DNA of 64,000 nucleotides from positions 62,001 through 126,000 of the forward strand of contig NZ_ATUY01000007.1 of NCBI RefSeq assembly GCF_000420445.1, written 5' to 3'. The notes beneath the pieces are model-generated. The model ran no database searches, was not told where the DNA came from, and saw only the letters and a program-made list of their open reading frames with translations. Position numbers and translations under genes: made by a program. Shown here piece after piece: positions 19,276-28,406 of this stretch (positions are counted from its first letter, which is position 1; every line of letters begins with the position of its first letter). The DNA is from Actinotignum urinale DSM 15805. Lineage in GTDB: Bacteria; Actinomycetota; Actinomycetes; Actinomycetales; Actinomycetaceae.

Positions 19276-20291
19276 CGGTTGGATGCCTCCACAAATTCGT
19301 CAATTTTTGCGTATGCGGCGCCACTGTCAATAAGTTCTGCCGCTTTTTCTACGCCAGCCGCAATGCTGGACGCTTTACCGCCCAAGTATAGCCCAGCAGC
19401 CGAATTAAGCAGAACCGCGTCGCGTTTGGGTCCCTTGTCTTTACCGGACAAAATATCACGCAAAATTTTCGCATTAAGTTCGGGCGCCCCGCCGAGCATA
19501 TCTTTCGGGGTGGCACGATCGAATCCGAAAACTTCGGGGGAAATATTGAAGGTACGGTATTTTCCGTTGTTCACTTCGCACACGGTTGTGGGTGCGGAGA
19601 TTGAAATTTCATCAAGTTTATCTTGCCCATAGACGACGAGACCGCGCTTAACGCCAAGATTATGCAATACGTGAGCGAGCGGTTCAACGAGGTATTCGTC
19701 GTACACCCCAAGCAACTGGAATTCGGGGCGGATGGGATTCGTGAGGGGGCCGAGAATATTGAAAACGGTACGGAAACCGAGTTCCTTGCGGATCGGGCCA
19801 ACGAATTTCATGGAGGTGTGGTAGAGCTGAGCGAACATGAAGCACATACCCACGGTGTCGAGGAGTTCCCGGCATTTTTCTGGATCCTGGTGGATATTGA
19901 CGCCGAGCGCTTCCAGGCAGTCCGCGGTTCCGCACAGTGAGGACGCGGCGCGGTTTCCGTGCTTGGAGACTTTCACGCCACCCGCAGCCAGGACGAACAT
20001 GGAGGTTGTGGACATGTTGAAGGAGTGCGCGTTATCTCCCCCGGTTCCCACGATTTCGAGGGTGTCGAAGGGGACTTCGAAGTGGGGTGCGTGTTCTCGC
20101 ATGGCGGTTGCGCAGCCGGCGATTTCGTCGGTGGTTTCGGCGCGCGTGGATTTTGTGGACAGTGCTGCGAGGAATGCCGCGGTTTGCGTTGGCGTTGTTT
20201 CCCCGCCCATGATTTCGTTCATCACGGTGTATGCTTCGTCGAAGGTGAGGTCCTCTTTGGCGACGATTTTAATAATGGCTTCTGCAATCAT
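19272..20291 (-). CDS. trpD: Anthranilate phosphoribosyltransferase
   Basis: Transfers phosphoribose from PRPP to anthranilate. The 339-residue length is normal. The PRPP-binding motif [15 protein letters not shown], the [15 protein letters not shown] stretch and the second metal site in DKLDEIS are visible. It is the first gene of the trpDCBA run; trpE and trpG are not in the window. AAAGGA precedes the ATG. A 585-base non-coding or leader region lies upstream. Confidence 0.95.
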   Translation of the reverse strand: MIAEAIIKIVAKEDLTFDEAYTVMNEIMGGETTPTQTAAFLAALSTKSTRAETTDEIAGCATAMREHAPHFEVPFDTLEIVGTGGDNAHSFNMSTTSMFVLAAGGVKVSKHGNRAASSLCGTADCLEALGVNIHQDPEKCRELLDTVGMCFMFAQLYHTSMKFVGPIRKELGFRTVFNILGPLTNPIRPEFQLLGVYDEYLVEPLAHVLHNLGVKRGLVVYGQDKLDEISISAPTTVCEVNNGKYRTFNISPEVFGFDRATPKDMLGGAPELNAKILRDILSGKDKGPKRDAVLLNSAAGLYLGGKASSIAAGVEKAAELIDSGAAYAKIDEFVEASNR

Positions 20292-20876
20292 AGTTGTCCT
20301 TTTTGTTTCCTCTTTATACGTTTTTCTTTGTGTTTCTTGGTGTTTCTACTGGATGCCCTTATTTTGCCATCGTCCACAGATTCCAGTATGTGCATAATAC
20401 GCGCCACGATTTTCGCTACATTGCGTGCCATATGGATTTTTTCGTAATACATCGTCGGTATTGCCGACGACATCATAATAATTGTGTTGCGTCTGTTTTT
20501 TCACATTGTGTTTTTTTACGACGATACCGTGTTTTTCCCGGCTATTCACGGGAATCTCCTCTCACTGAACGGGCTGGCTACGCAAAATTAAGCGCGCCAC
20601 CATCGCCGGGACACTCCGGCGTTCATCCATTCAGTGCGGTTCAACATGATGTTATGTTAACCCAAGAAAGTTCATCACCAAATAGCCATCTCAGAACGTG
20701 AGCGCGACCCGCCATCCGGCTCAAATCCGGGGGAAGGTTTGCAAAGTTTTTAGGGAAAGATGCACAGAGCTTATAGGGAAAAATCTGCAGAACTTTTAAG
20801 GACATATTTGCTGAGGTGAGCTACTCTCCACAAAATGGACTGGGACATAAGATTTCTCAGAATCAAACCCAAAATA
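20292..20876 (-). other. 585-base trp operon upstream region with structured leader
   Basis: No established gene. On the minus strand a foldable element (20635 to 20564) has an inner perfect CGCCGG/CCGGCG hairpin and an outer ACTGAATGG/CCGTTCAGT stem. It is followed by GAGAGGAG and a GTG at 20549 opening a 67-codon frame to 20346 with one Trp near its end. The start codon lies inside a second hairpin, TTCCCG/CGGGAA (20535-20554). I see no T-box signature, no run of Trp codons and no terminator before trpD, so classical attenuation is not supported. A 23-bp array lies at the far end. Confidence 0.45.
20735..20803. repeat. 23-bp tandem array behind the pseudouridine synthase gene
   Basis: Three units of 23 bases (20735-20757, 20758-20780, 20781-20803) sharing a TGCARAGYTTWTAGGGAA-like core, about 75 bases downstream of the stop codon at 20877. 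A partial fourth unit follows. Confidence 0.75.
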
Positions 20877-22022
20877 TTAGCCAGGTAGAAGAATCGGAAG
20901 AGCCTGCCTTGAGGTAATACCATGCGCCGTGCCACTATACGGATCAATAAATTCAAGTTGCCGCGCAATAAGTTGAAGTGGAACATCACATTCAAGCTCC
21001 CCCGCATTATTTTCGCAAACTTTCGGATAGAGAGGGTCGCCAATAATAGGGACGCCCAGGTGGTTCATAGTTGCCCGCAATTGATGCATTTTCCCGGTGT
21101 GCGGGGTTAATTTATACACACCCCATCTCTCTTCATTACTCGCGGACTCACACAAACCCTCATTTTTCACATAGTGCAACTCATGTTGACAGGAATCATC
21201 CGCATAACTCTCGCACCTATTTTTGCCTTCACGACGATATTCTTCCGCGGTATGCAGGAATCTATATTTTTCGGCACACGCACTTCCTACACTATCCACC
21301 TGGCATTTATCCTCCGGGGAGATAACACGAATCAGCTCAATATCCGTAACAGAATTCGCTTCGCCACCTTCAACGTCTACCGCCAAACTTCCGGAACGTT
21401 TCACAATCCTAATGTCACTTCTGATTCTATCCCCGACCTTCACAAGCCCTTCCGCCCCCATCGGCGCTAGCGCCTCATAGGTTTTTCGCACCTGCCCAGA
21501 TTCAAATAATTTCTGGTATGCGGCACGCCTGTCCCTATCTGTCACAAGCAAAATAACACCGGACGTTAAGCGATCAAGGCGATGTGCAGCCACTATATCG
21601 TCGTTCTGCCACTGCCTGCGCGCCGCAACAACAAGACTCCTGGCAACAAAACTGCCCTTCGGCGTTGTCGCAATCCCGCACGGTTTGTCGACGGCAACCC
21701 ACCCTTCGCCCTCCGCCAATACGGTAAGGCGTATGGAAGTTTCGGGTTCGTCGGGCACGGGGCGGAAAATATAGATGCTTTCGCCCGGTTTTACGCGAGT
21801 TTCCGGGTGGTAGGGTACGCCGAACGCATCCACAATTGCGTTGTTCCGAAACGCCCATTCGACGAGATCCGGTGCGAAACGCTGGCGCAGAGCTTCGCCG
21901 ATTCGAATAGTTTCGGGAATGAGCGCTTCGGGCAGGCCGAAAAGCTCCTCCTCCCAGGCAGACACCGTGAACGGGACGGCGTTAATCCCCGCACGCATTG
22001 GGTGACGCGTCTCATTTTTCAT
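20877..22022 (-). CDS. RluA-family pseudouridine synthase
   Basis: A 381-residue RNA pseudouridine synthase. The catalytic Asp is in VAAHRLDRLTSGVILL, with the later motifs TPHTGKMHQLRATMNHLGVPI and GDPLYPK. The N-terminal 90 residues lack a clear S4 domain. A Cys/Glu-rich insertion of about 60 residues (between VISPEDK and WGVYKL) interrupts the usual strand just before the TPHTGK motif, making this member longer than typical. The target uridine cannot be assigned. It lies 212 bases behind pcrA on the same strand. Confidence 0.85.
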   Translation of the reverse strand: MKNETRHPMRAGINAVPFTVSAWEEELFGLPEALIPETIRIGEALRQRFAPDLVEWAFRNNAIVDAFGVPYHPETRVKPGESIYIFRPVPDEPETSIRLTVLAEGEGWVAVDKPCGIATTPKGSFVARSLVVAARRQWQNDDIVAAHRLDRLTSGVILLVTDRDRRAAYQKLFESGQVRKTYEALAPMGAEGLVKVGDRIRSDIRIVKRSGSLAVDVEGGEANSVTDIELIRVISPEDKCQVDSVGSACAEKYRFLHTAEEYRREGKNRCESYADDSCQHELHYVKNEGLCESASNEERWGVYKLTPHTGKMHQLRATMNHLGVPIIGDPLYPKVCENNAGELECDVPLQLIARQLEFIDPYSGTAHGITSRQALPILLPG

Positions 22023-22234
22023 TTCTTACCGTCCAGTTCTATCAACACTACTTAACCGTGCGCTCTTCGTTCTCTTTGCGCAACAAGGTGCATTTCACAA
22101 GCCACATCCCCACATCCATCACCCAATTTTTCAGCACACCATTACATTCTCGTGACCTGTTAAAAAGCACAACGTCGCTTTATCGCAACCCGTTAAACCA
22201 CACGCCAATCTGGCGTATCTCGCGAGAGCCTCCA

Positions 22235-25075
22235 CTACTCCACTTTTTTCAACGGGGCAAAACGTAGCATGAGCCGTTTTGTGGCTCCACCAGAAAAGGC
22301 GACTTTCGCAACCGTCCCTTTACCACTTCCGTCGAAACTCACAATTTTTCCTGTACCAAAGGATTTATGGGTAACTTTATCTCCCACCTTTAGCCCTTTC
22401 CGGCCGTCGGCGTCCTGCTCAGAAGTATTGCCGGGCGAGGCATTGACTTTCTTTGCCCCCACCATTTTCCGGCGCCCACTCCCAATAACGATTTCAAAAT
22501 CTTCGTTATCGTCGTCCCTATATCGAGAACCACGTTCGGAATACTCACCGCTCAGGCCACCTCGCATTCGTGAACTTCTCTGCGAATTGTCGCCGTAGCT
22601 TTGCGAATCATAGCCTGAGGAGAATCCTCGCCGTGTCCCGCGGCTCCCCCAGCCACCATAGCTCCCGTACATTTCACCGTAGTCATCACCATCATCGTAC
22701 CCACCGTAACCGGCTGATCGCCGCAATATGTCTTGCGATGATTCTTCACGACGCCACTCCATAAGTTCCCCGGGGATTTCTTGAAGGAATCGCGAGGGCG
22801 GGAATTCTTGGGGCGCTCCCCAGCTGGAGCGTGTAGCTGCGCGGGAAAGGTAGAGTCGCTGGCGGGCGCGCGTTAACGCAACGTAGGCAAGGCGGCGTTC
22901 TTCCGCGAGTTCGTCTTCGTCACCCAAACTGCGGATATGCGGGAAGGTGCCGTCCTCAAGCCCCGTCACAAACACAACCGGGAATTCCAAACCTTTGGCG
23001 GTGTGGACTGTCATGAGTGTAACCTCCCCCTCCTGTTCCCCGGTGTCCTCTAATTTGTCCGTGTCGGAGACGAGGCTGAGTTGATCAAGCCAATCCGTAA
23101 TATCAGCTTCGGGATTTTGCGCCCCGAATTCGATGGCAACCGAATGGAGTTCCGCCAAATTTTCCAGGCGTGACATATCTTGCGGGTCCGAAGATTTTTG
23201 GAGCGCCTCGACGTAACCGGAATCGTCGAGTGCCTTATCGAGAACGTCTGCCGGGCTCGCCCCGGTTTCCGCGAGCGCCCGCGTTTCCTCAAGCACTGTA
23301 GCAAAAGCAGACATGGAGGTGCGTGCCCTAGGGGTTAGCCCTGTAACTTCCCCGCGCTCTGCCGGATGTGCGACGTCCTGCAGTGCCGCCCCGAAGGAAA
23401 TTTCCCATTTAACGGCGTGGTTTGCCACGTGTTCCTCTGCTTTTGCGCCCAGCCCACGCTTGGGTTCGTTGAGGACACGGCGGATAGACACTGTATCGTC
23501 GGGGTTCATTGCAGCCTGGAGATACGCGAGGGCGTCCTTAATTTCCTTCCGTTCATAGAATCGTGTGCCACCAATGATACGATACGGTATTCCTGTGCGG
23601 ACAAACATGTCCTCCAGGGCTCGCGATTGCGCGTTGGTCCGGTAAAAAACGGCAAAATCTTTATATGCGTAACCGTGTGCGTCCCGTAAATTGTCTATTT
23701 CTTCGACGACGAACCGCGCTTCGTCACTTTCCGCATCTGCCACATATCCGACGATTTTGGCGCCAGACCCCGAATCTGTCCAGAGTTTTTTAGCTCGCCG
23801 CCCGTAATTATTGGCAATAACGGCGTTCGCCGCGCTAAGAATATTTTGTGTGGAACGGTAGTTTTGTTCCAGCATCACTGTCCGAGCGTCCGTAAAATCG
23901 TGTTCGAAATCTTCAATATTTCGTATCGTCGCCCCGCGGAATGCGTAAATTGATTGGTCCGCATCCCCGACCACGGTGAGTTGGGCTCGATGTGAGGTTG
24001 AGGCGTCCCCGGTGAGTGTTTTAACGAGAACGTATTGTGCGTGGTTGGTGTCCTGATATTCGTCGACGAGGATGAATTTGTATCGCATCCTGTAGGAGTC
24101 CGCGAGTTCTGGGTTATTTTGGAACATTTGTACGGTTCGCATAATCAAATCGTCAAAATCGACGGCATTCGCGGCATTCAAGCGATCTTGGTAGGCGCTA
24201 TATGCCTGCGCGAGCACCTGTTCTTCCTGGTTCTTTGCGCGCTGTGACTGCTCTGAGGGCGTAATGAGCTCGTCTTTCAGGTTGGATACTTTATGGTAGA
24301 GAGTTTTCGCCGGGTAGCTACGAATATCAATGTTTTCTTCACGGCACACCATATTCATGAGACGCTGGGCATCTTGTGCATCGTAAATGGTGAAGGAGGA
24401 GCGCAGCCCCGCACTTTTGTGTTCTTCGCGCAAGATTCGCACGCATGCGGAGTGGAAAGTCGCAATCCTCATATTTTTTGCGAGGCCTCCGAGCATACTC
24501 CACAAGCGTTCTCGCATTTCACGCGCAGCTTTGTTGGTGAAGGTGATAGCGAGAATTTCATGCGGACGTGCGCGTCCGGTTGCGATAAGGTACGCGATTC
24601 TGGATGTGAGAACTCGCGTTTTCCCAGATCCCGCCCCCGCGACGACGAGGAGCGGCTCTTCGCCGTGCATGACCGCTTCGCGCTGTTGATCGTTGAGTCC
24701 CTCAAGGATGTGGACTGCCGCAACGTGGTCAACCCCGTGCTGTTTGCCGACCGAAACTTGAGCACCATCGTTGTGCGACACGGGCTGTGCACTCTGGTAT
24801 GAGCTATTTTCACCAGTTTTGTTACCAGTTTTGTTACCAGTTGTTTCACCCGTTTTATCGCCAGTTTTGTGACCAGTTTTATCACCGGTTATGTGCGACG
24901 GGATTTTACTCTTCCAATTGTTCTCATCACTGTGCCCCCGTCGACCATAATGAGATGCAGGTGGTGTAGCGCCACTGCCAAATCCGACCTGCGTATTGGG
25001 AAGTTGCGCTTTCTCCATGCGTTTTTTGAGTCGCGCAAGTGCATCTTCAAAAGAGTTCTGTGAATTGTCTGCCAT
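22235..25075 (-). CDS. pcrA: ATP-dependent DNA helicase PcrA/UvrD
   Basis: Superfamily 1 3'-5' helicase for nucleotide excision repair and replication restart, 946 residues against about 720-770 for typical PcrA. Motifs run in order: Q motif LNDQQREAV, Walker A VVAGAGSGKTRVLTSRIAYL, DEYQDTNHAQY (motif II), GDADQSIYAFRGA (III), LEQNYRST (IV), TVHTAKGLEFPVVF (V) and VALTRARQRLYLS (VI). The extra length is an N-terminal tail of about 130 residues containing (D/N/H)KTG repeats, and a Gly/Tyr/Ser/Arg-rich linker before a C-terminal Tudor-like module (VGDKVTHKSFGTGKIV) known to bind RNA polymerase in this family. Confidence 0.94.
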   Translation of the reverse strand: MADNSQNSFEDALARLKKRMEKAQLPNTQVGFGSGATPPASHYGRRGHSDENNWKSKIPSHITGDKTGHKTGDKTGETTGNKTGNKTGENSSYQSAQPVSHNDGAQVSVGKQHGVDHVAAVHILEGLNDQQREAVMHGEEPLLVVAGAGSGKTRVLTSRIAYLIATGRARPHEILAITFTNKAAREMRERLWSMLGGLAKNMRIATFHSACVRILREEHKSAGLRSSFTIYDAQDAQRLMNMVCREENIDIRSYPAKTLYHKVSNLKDELITPSEQSQRAKNQEEQVLAQAYSAYQDRLNAANAVDFDDLIMRTVQMFQNNPELADSYRMRYKFILVDEYQDTNHAQYVLVKTLTGDASTSHRAQLTVVGDADQSIYAFRGATIRNIEDFEHDFTDARTVMLEQNYRSTQNILSAANAVIANNYGRRAKKLWTDSGSGAKIVGYVADAESDEARFVVEEIDNLRDAHGYAYKDFAVFYRTNAQSRALEDMFVRTGIPYRIIGGTRFYERKEIKDALAYLQAAMNPDDTVSIRRVLNEPKRGLGAKAEEHVANHAVKWEISFGAALQDVAHPAERGEVTGLTPRARTSMSAFATVLEETRALAETGASPADVLDKALDDSGYVEALQKSSDPQDMSRLENLAELHSVAIEFGAQNPEADITDWLDQLSLVSDTDKLEDTGEQEGEVTLMTVHTAKGLEFPVVFVTGLEDGTFPHIRSLGDEDELAEERRLAYVALTRARQRLYLSRAATRSSWGAPQEFPPSRFLQEIPGELMEWRREESSQDILRRSAGYGGYDDGDDYGEMYGSYGGWGSRGTRRGFSSGYDSQSYGDNSQRSSRMRGGLSGEYSERGSRYRDDDNEDFEIVIGSGRRKMVGAKKVNASPGNTSEQDADGRKGLKVGDKVTHKSFGTGKIVSFDGSGKGTVAKVAFSGGATKRLMLRFAPLKKVE
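24807..24888. repeat. 12-bp tandem array in the PcrA N-terminal tail
   Basis: Seven 12-base units of type TTTTGTTACCAG (two identical, 24817-24828 and 24829-24840), in frame on the minus strand and coding for four-residue (D/N/H)KTG repeats ahead of the helicase core. Confidence 0.9.
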
Positions 25076-25316
25076 AGTACCTCTAGCCTACGCTAACCCT
25101 CCCCCATAATTTTGCGCCGTTCGCTACAAGAACGACGGCACCACACTTTCATCAAGACTTTCGGCAAGAGTTCCAGCAATACTTCCAGCAACGCACATCT
25201 ACGCCACACTTCCAAACCCGCCACCCACACTTCCAGCAGGTCTTTCGTCAAAAAAATATCTTTCCCTCAAGGCTGAGTTCCGCGATATACCGCAACTTAT
25301 CCGCTACCCTACTTAC

Positions 25317-26960
25317 ATGACTCATTTTTCCCTCACCTCCTCAACATCAATTTCACTCGTGTCTCCTTCCGAGCCGCCAACCTCACTTCTGATTGTGGGA
25401 GCCTGTGGCGATAACGCAACGCTCCTTTCCGCGGTGCTTCAAGGGCATAATCGTTCATTCGTTGTAGATGCTCTGCGACTTCTTCCTGACGCCGGCAAAA
25501 AGGGCGCGCTCAACCGCATTATTCTTCCCGAAACCTCAACTATTGTTCTTGCCGTGGGTCTTTCGGAAAATCTTTCCACGGCTGAACTTCGTGAAGTTGC
25601 GGGCATCGTCCTTCGTTCCTGCACTCACGGTGAAAGCGTTACGCTCGATATTCCTGTCACTTCGCCGGTCGAGCTTGAAGCTCTTGCGGAAGGCGCGCTT
25701 CTTGGTGCATACCGTTTTACTCGCTACAAGGAAGTGAAAACCGTCGAACATATAAAGATTGCGTCCGCGCTTCACAATAAAAATACGGAACATGACGATA
25801 CGCTGGGAAGCCCTGACGCACACAATGTAAGCATGTGCGCCCCGGATGCGCTCGCCTCACTGCACCGCGCTACAGTGCTTGCCGATGCGCAAATTATGGT
25901 TCGCGATCTTGTGAACACTCCGGGTGGCGACATGGTTCCCGAGGACTTGAAGAATATTGCCGAGGAATGCGCGAAAAAATATGGTTTGCGCATACAGATG
26001 TGGAACCGGGAGGCTTTGGAAGAAGTCGGTTGCGGCGGAATTTTGGGGGTTGGTAAGGGTAGCGAGCACCCGCCGTATCTTGTTCGCATCGAGTGGGAAG
26101 GCGTCGAAAACACCGACGGAGGAAACACCAGCATTGAAACGGACGGCACAAAGCACACCCACGGCGAAAATTCGGGCGCAAAAGACACCTCCTCAAACCA
26201 CACACACCCGGAAAATACCGGCACCAACAACGCGGCCCAGCCCAAACACATCGCTCTCGTGGGAAAAGGCATTACATTCGACACCGGCGGACTGAGCCTT
26301 AAAGTCCACGGCAATATGGTGAATATGAAATCCGATATGGCAGGTAGCGCCACAGTTTTAGCGACGGTTGTCGCCGCGTCGCGTCTTAATCTACCCACCC
26401 GAGTCACGGCCTGGATGTGTATTGCGGAAAATATGCTGTCTGGAAAAGCGACCCGCGTTGACGATATTCTCACGATTTCCGACGGAACCACAGTTGAGGT
26501 GAATAATACTGACGCGGAAGGTCGCCTTGTTCTCGCCGACGGATTAGTTTTCGCGACGAAAGAGAACCCGGACATGGTGATTGATATTGCCACGTTAACA
26601 GGAGCGCAAATCATGGCTTTTGGTTCGCGTACCGCCGCAGTTATGGGGAGCGAAGCAACAGTTGCAAGCGTTATTGAAGCCGCCAAAGACGCCGGGGAGC
26701 CCATGGCTCTTGCCCCTCTTCCCCAGCATTTACGTTCCTCACTCGATTCCCCGGTAGCCGATATGCGCAACTCGGGTTCGCGCGAGGGTGGAATGCTGGT
26801 TGCCGGCCTATTCCTCAAGGAATTTACAGGAGACACTCCCTGGGCGCACATTGATGTTGCCGGCCCGTCATTTAACGAAGGCAAAGCGCACGGCTATACG
26901 GGCAAGGGAGGAACTGGCTTCGGCCTGCGCACCCTTCTTACGCTTGCCGAAACAGCCTAG
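25317..26960 (+). CDS. pepA: Leucyl aminopeptidase (M17 family)
   Basis: Dizinc aminopeptidase that releases N-terminal residues from peptides in the cytoplasm; 547 residues against about 500 in the family. Metal and catalytic residues are in VGKGITFDTGGLSLK, MKSDMAGSA and NNTDAEGRLVLADGL. The extra length is an in-frame hydrophilic insert of about 40 residues (N/T/G/H-rich, roughly residues 265-304) placed just before the first metal-binding strand, in a region normally a short turn. That insert is coded by a 15-base tandem array. A 241-base divergent region separates it from pcrA. Confidence 0.93.
   Translation: MTHFSLTSSTSISLVSPSEPPTSLLIVGACGDNATLLSAVLQGHNRSFVVDALRLLPDAGKKGALNRIILPETSTIVLAVGLSENLSTAELREVAGIVLRSCTHGESVTLDIPVTSPVELEALAEGALLGAYRFTRYKEVKTVEHIKIASALHNKNTEHDDTLGSPDAHNVSMCAPDALASLHRATVLADAQIMVRDLVNTPGGDMVPEDLKNIAEECAKKYGLRIQMWNREALEEVGCGGILGVGKGSEHPPYLVRIEWEGVENTDGGNTSIETDGTKHTHGENSGAKDTSSNHTHPENTGTNNAAQPKHIALVGKGITFDTGGLSLKVHGNMVNMKSDMAGSATVLATVVAASRLNLPTRVTAWMCIAENMLSGKATRVDDILTISDGTTVEVNNTDAEGRLVLADGLVFATKENPDMVIDIATLTGAQIMAFGSRTAAVMGSEATVASVIEAAKDAGEPMALAPLPQHLRSSLDSPVADMRNSGSREGGMLVAGLFLKEFTGDTPWAHIDVAGPSFNEGKAHGYTGKGGTGFGLRTLLTLAETA
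26109..26228. repeat. 15-bp degenerate tandem array inside pepA
   Basis: Eight five-codon units (NTDGG, NTSIE, TDGTK, HTHGE, NSGAK, DTSSN, HTHPE, NTGTN) in frame. DNA units are strongly diverged, so this is an older array than the one at trpC, or one diversified by selection. Confidence 0.65.
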
Positions 26961-27001
26961 CCACAAGCACTCAACCACAAGCACTCACACAACACTCAAA
27001 C
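26961..27001. repeat. 14-bp tandem array directly behind the pepA stop
   Basis: Two near-identical copies of CCACAAGCACTCAA (26961-26974, 26975-26988) and a degraded third, starting at the base after the TAG stop. Confidence 0.8.
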
Positions 27002-27148
27002 GGACAACACTTGTCTCGAAAACCGTTGTGGACATATTTCTTCACGCATATATGCACGTATTTTTTCCAAGACTTTCGTAGATAAAAGTAGCGCATACCT
27101 TCGTCGAAGAATAAAATTTTACACACAGCACAACGTTACGGAGAAATT

Positions 27149-28051
27149 ATGGTAGATACACCATTTGTCGTCGGCGCATATGCTTCTCTCCCGGAAGGTA
27201 AACCCGCACAAGAAAAATATTACACAGCTCTCGCGGCAACCCCGTGGATTAACGGCATTGAAATTCCTTTTCCTGGCGATCTTGCCCAGGATGCCGAGTG
27301 GCTCGCAGCCCAGCTTCCCGCCCATTGGGACGCCAACACTATCACCCTCATTCCAGGCACCATGCAAAACATGGGGAAAAATCCCGCTTTCGGACTGGCA
27401 AGCCCCGTCGAAGAAGGACGCCACACAGCCCTCGCGTTCCTCGAAAATGTTCGACTCACGGTACATAAACTAGCGGATATTAAAGGTAGCCCCGTGATTC
27501 GTCACATCCAGGTTCATTCCGGACCACGCAATGTAGCCGAAGCGCAGGCTTTCAAAACATCCCTCACGGAACTGAGCGCACAGGATTGGTGCGGTGCCAA
27601 AATCGTTATTGAACATTGCGACGCTCCGCGTGAAAACCAGCAACCGGAAAAAGGCTTCCTCGAAATTGACGACGAAATAGCAATCGCTCAACAACTCGGG
27701 CTGGGTATTCACATTAATTGGGGTCGTTCCTGCCTTGAAGAACGCAGTGTTGATGCGCCGTATTCGCATATTGAAAAAGCCGGAACAGACGGCGTACTTG
27801 CCGGTCTTTTGTTCTCCGGCGCCGGGCCTGATGAAACTCAATACGGCTATTCTTGGATTGACGGCCACTTACCTGCCAAGGAGGACGAACCTACGTCTTT
27901 GCTCACCGACACTGAAATTAACCGTTGCGCACATCTCGCCCGAGAATTCTCTGCATCCTACATTGGCGCAAAAATTTGTGTTCCGCAGGATGCATCTATT
28001 GAAGAACGCATCGGCATGTTGCACACCATCTATGCAGTAGCTACACGATAA
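27149..28051 (+). CDS. DUF4862 family protein
   Basis: A 300-residue soluble protein that I match to the DUF4862 family of actinobacteria; function not established. Alternating strand/helix signs (VIRHIQVHSGPRN, AKIVIEHCDAP, LGIHINWGRS, DGVLAGLLFSGAG) suggest a TIM-barrel like xylose-isomerase-type proteins. Glu and His residues near strand ends (IEHCD, HINWGRS) could bind metal or a sugar, which is inference. It stands alone between pepA and a strong terminator. Confidence 0.7.
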   Translation: MVDTPFVVGAYASLPEGKPAQEKYYTALAATPWINGIEIPFPGDLAQDAEWLAAQLPAHWDANTITLIPGTMQNMGKNPAFGLASPVEEGRHTALAFLENVRLTVHKLADIKGSPVIRHIQVHSGPRNVAEAQAFKTSLTELSAQDWCGAKIVIEHCDAPRENQQPEKGFLEIDDEIAIAQQLGLGIHINWGRSCLEERSVDAPYSHIEKAGTDGVLAGLLFSGAGPDETQYGYSWIDGHLPAKEDEPTSLLTDTEINRCAHLAREFSASYIGAKICVPQDASIEERIGMLHTIYAVATR

Positions 28052-28100
28052 GTCTTTGAGCACAACAATCATTGACATATCAACATGCATGCTTGACGTC

Positions 28101-28139
28101 ACGTCGGGTGTATTGCTCTCGCAACACACCCGACGTTTT
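28101..28139 (+). terminator. Terminator of the DUF4862 gene
   Basis: An eleven-base perfect stem ACGTCGGGTGT/ACACCCGACGT, with inner TTGC/GCAA pairing, followed by TTTTC, 50 bases behind the stop. Confidence 0.88.
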
Positions 28140-28249
28140 CGCAAAAAATCAACAAACACGACACACCGAAAATGCCACACATTTTGACACTTAACCCAAA
28201 ATGCCGCATTAAAAGCCACCTATTTTTGCCCAACCCAGCCATTCGCCCA

Positions 28250-28330
28250 AACCAACAGCTAACCTAACTTTCCCGCACCACACCAACGAAAAGTCGCGCT
28301 AAAATCCTCCAGATTTGTCCTATAGCCCAG
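28250..28330 (-). repeat. Dispersed intergenic element, copy 1
   Basis: About 80 bases matching 55652-55732, with identical blocks ACCAACAGCTAACC, AACTTTCCCGCACCAC, CCAACGAAAA and AATCCTCCA, and few substitutions. Both copies lie a short distance behind the terminator of a minus-strand gene (here pflA) and in the same orientation. Confidence 0.85.
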
Positions 28331-28357
28331 ATTTTGTCCTATAGCCCTTTGCCTATA

Positions 28358-28393
28358 CAAAAATGTGGACTCCACAAGGGAGCCCACATTCCA
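28358..28393 (-). terminator. Terminator behind pflA
   Basis: Imperfect stem AATGTGGGCTCCC/GGAGTCCACATT flanking a short loop, followed on the minus strand by TTTTGTATAGG. It lies 15-50 bases behind the pflA stop. Confidence 0.75.
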
Positions 28394-28406
28394 ACAATGA
28401 TATGAA

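Larger units (their letters stand above)
28140..28406. other. Intergenic region between the DUF4862 gene and pflA
   Basis: The whole gap 28052-28406 (355 bases) has no gene. It holds the DUF4862 terminator, an AC-rich stretch without features I can name, the dispersed element at 28250-28330, a short 17-base direct repeat (TTTGTCCTATAGCCC twice, 28314-28347) and the pflA terminator. Confidence 0.7.

Noticed and set aside
18379-19632. 417-codon plus-strand frame starting MYATPGSMYATPGS
   Set aside because: The repeats are the 21-bp trpC array read on the other strand; the remainder is antisense to trpC and trpD, which are clearly the real genes.
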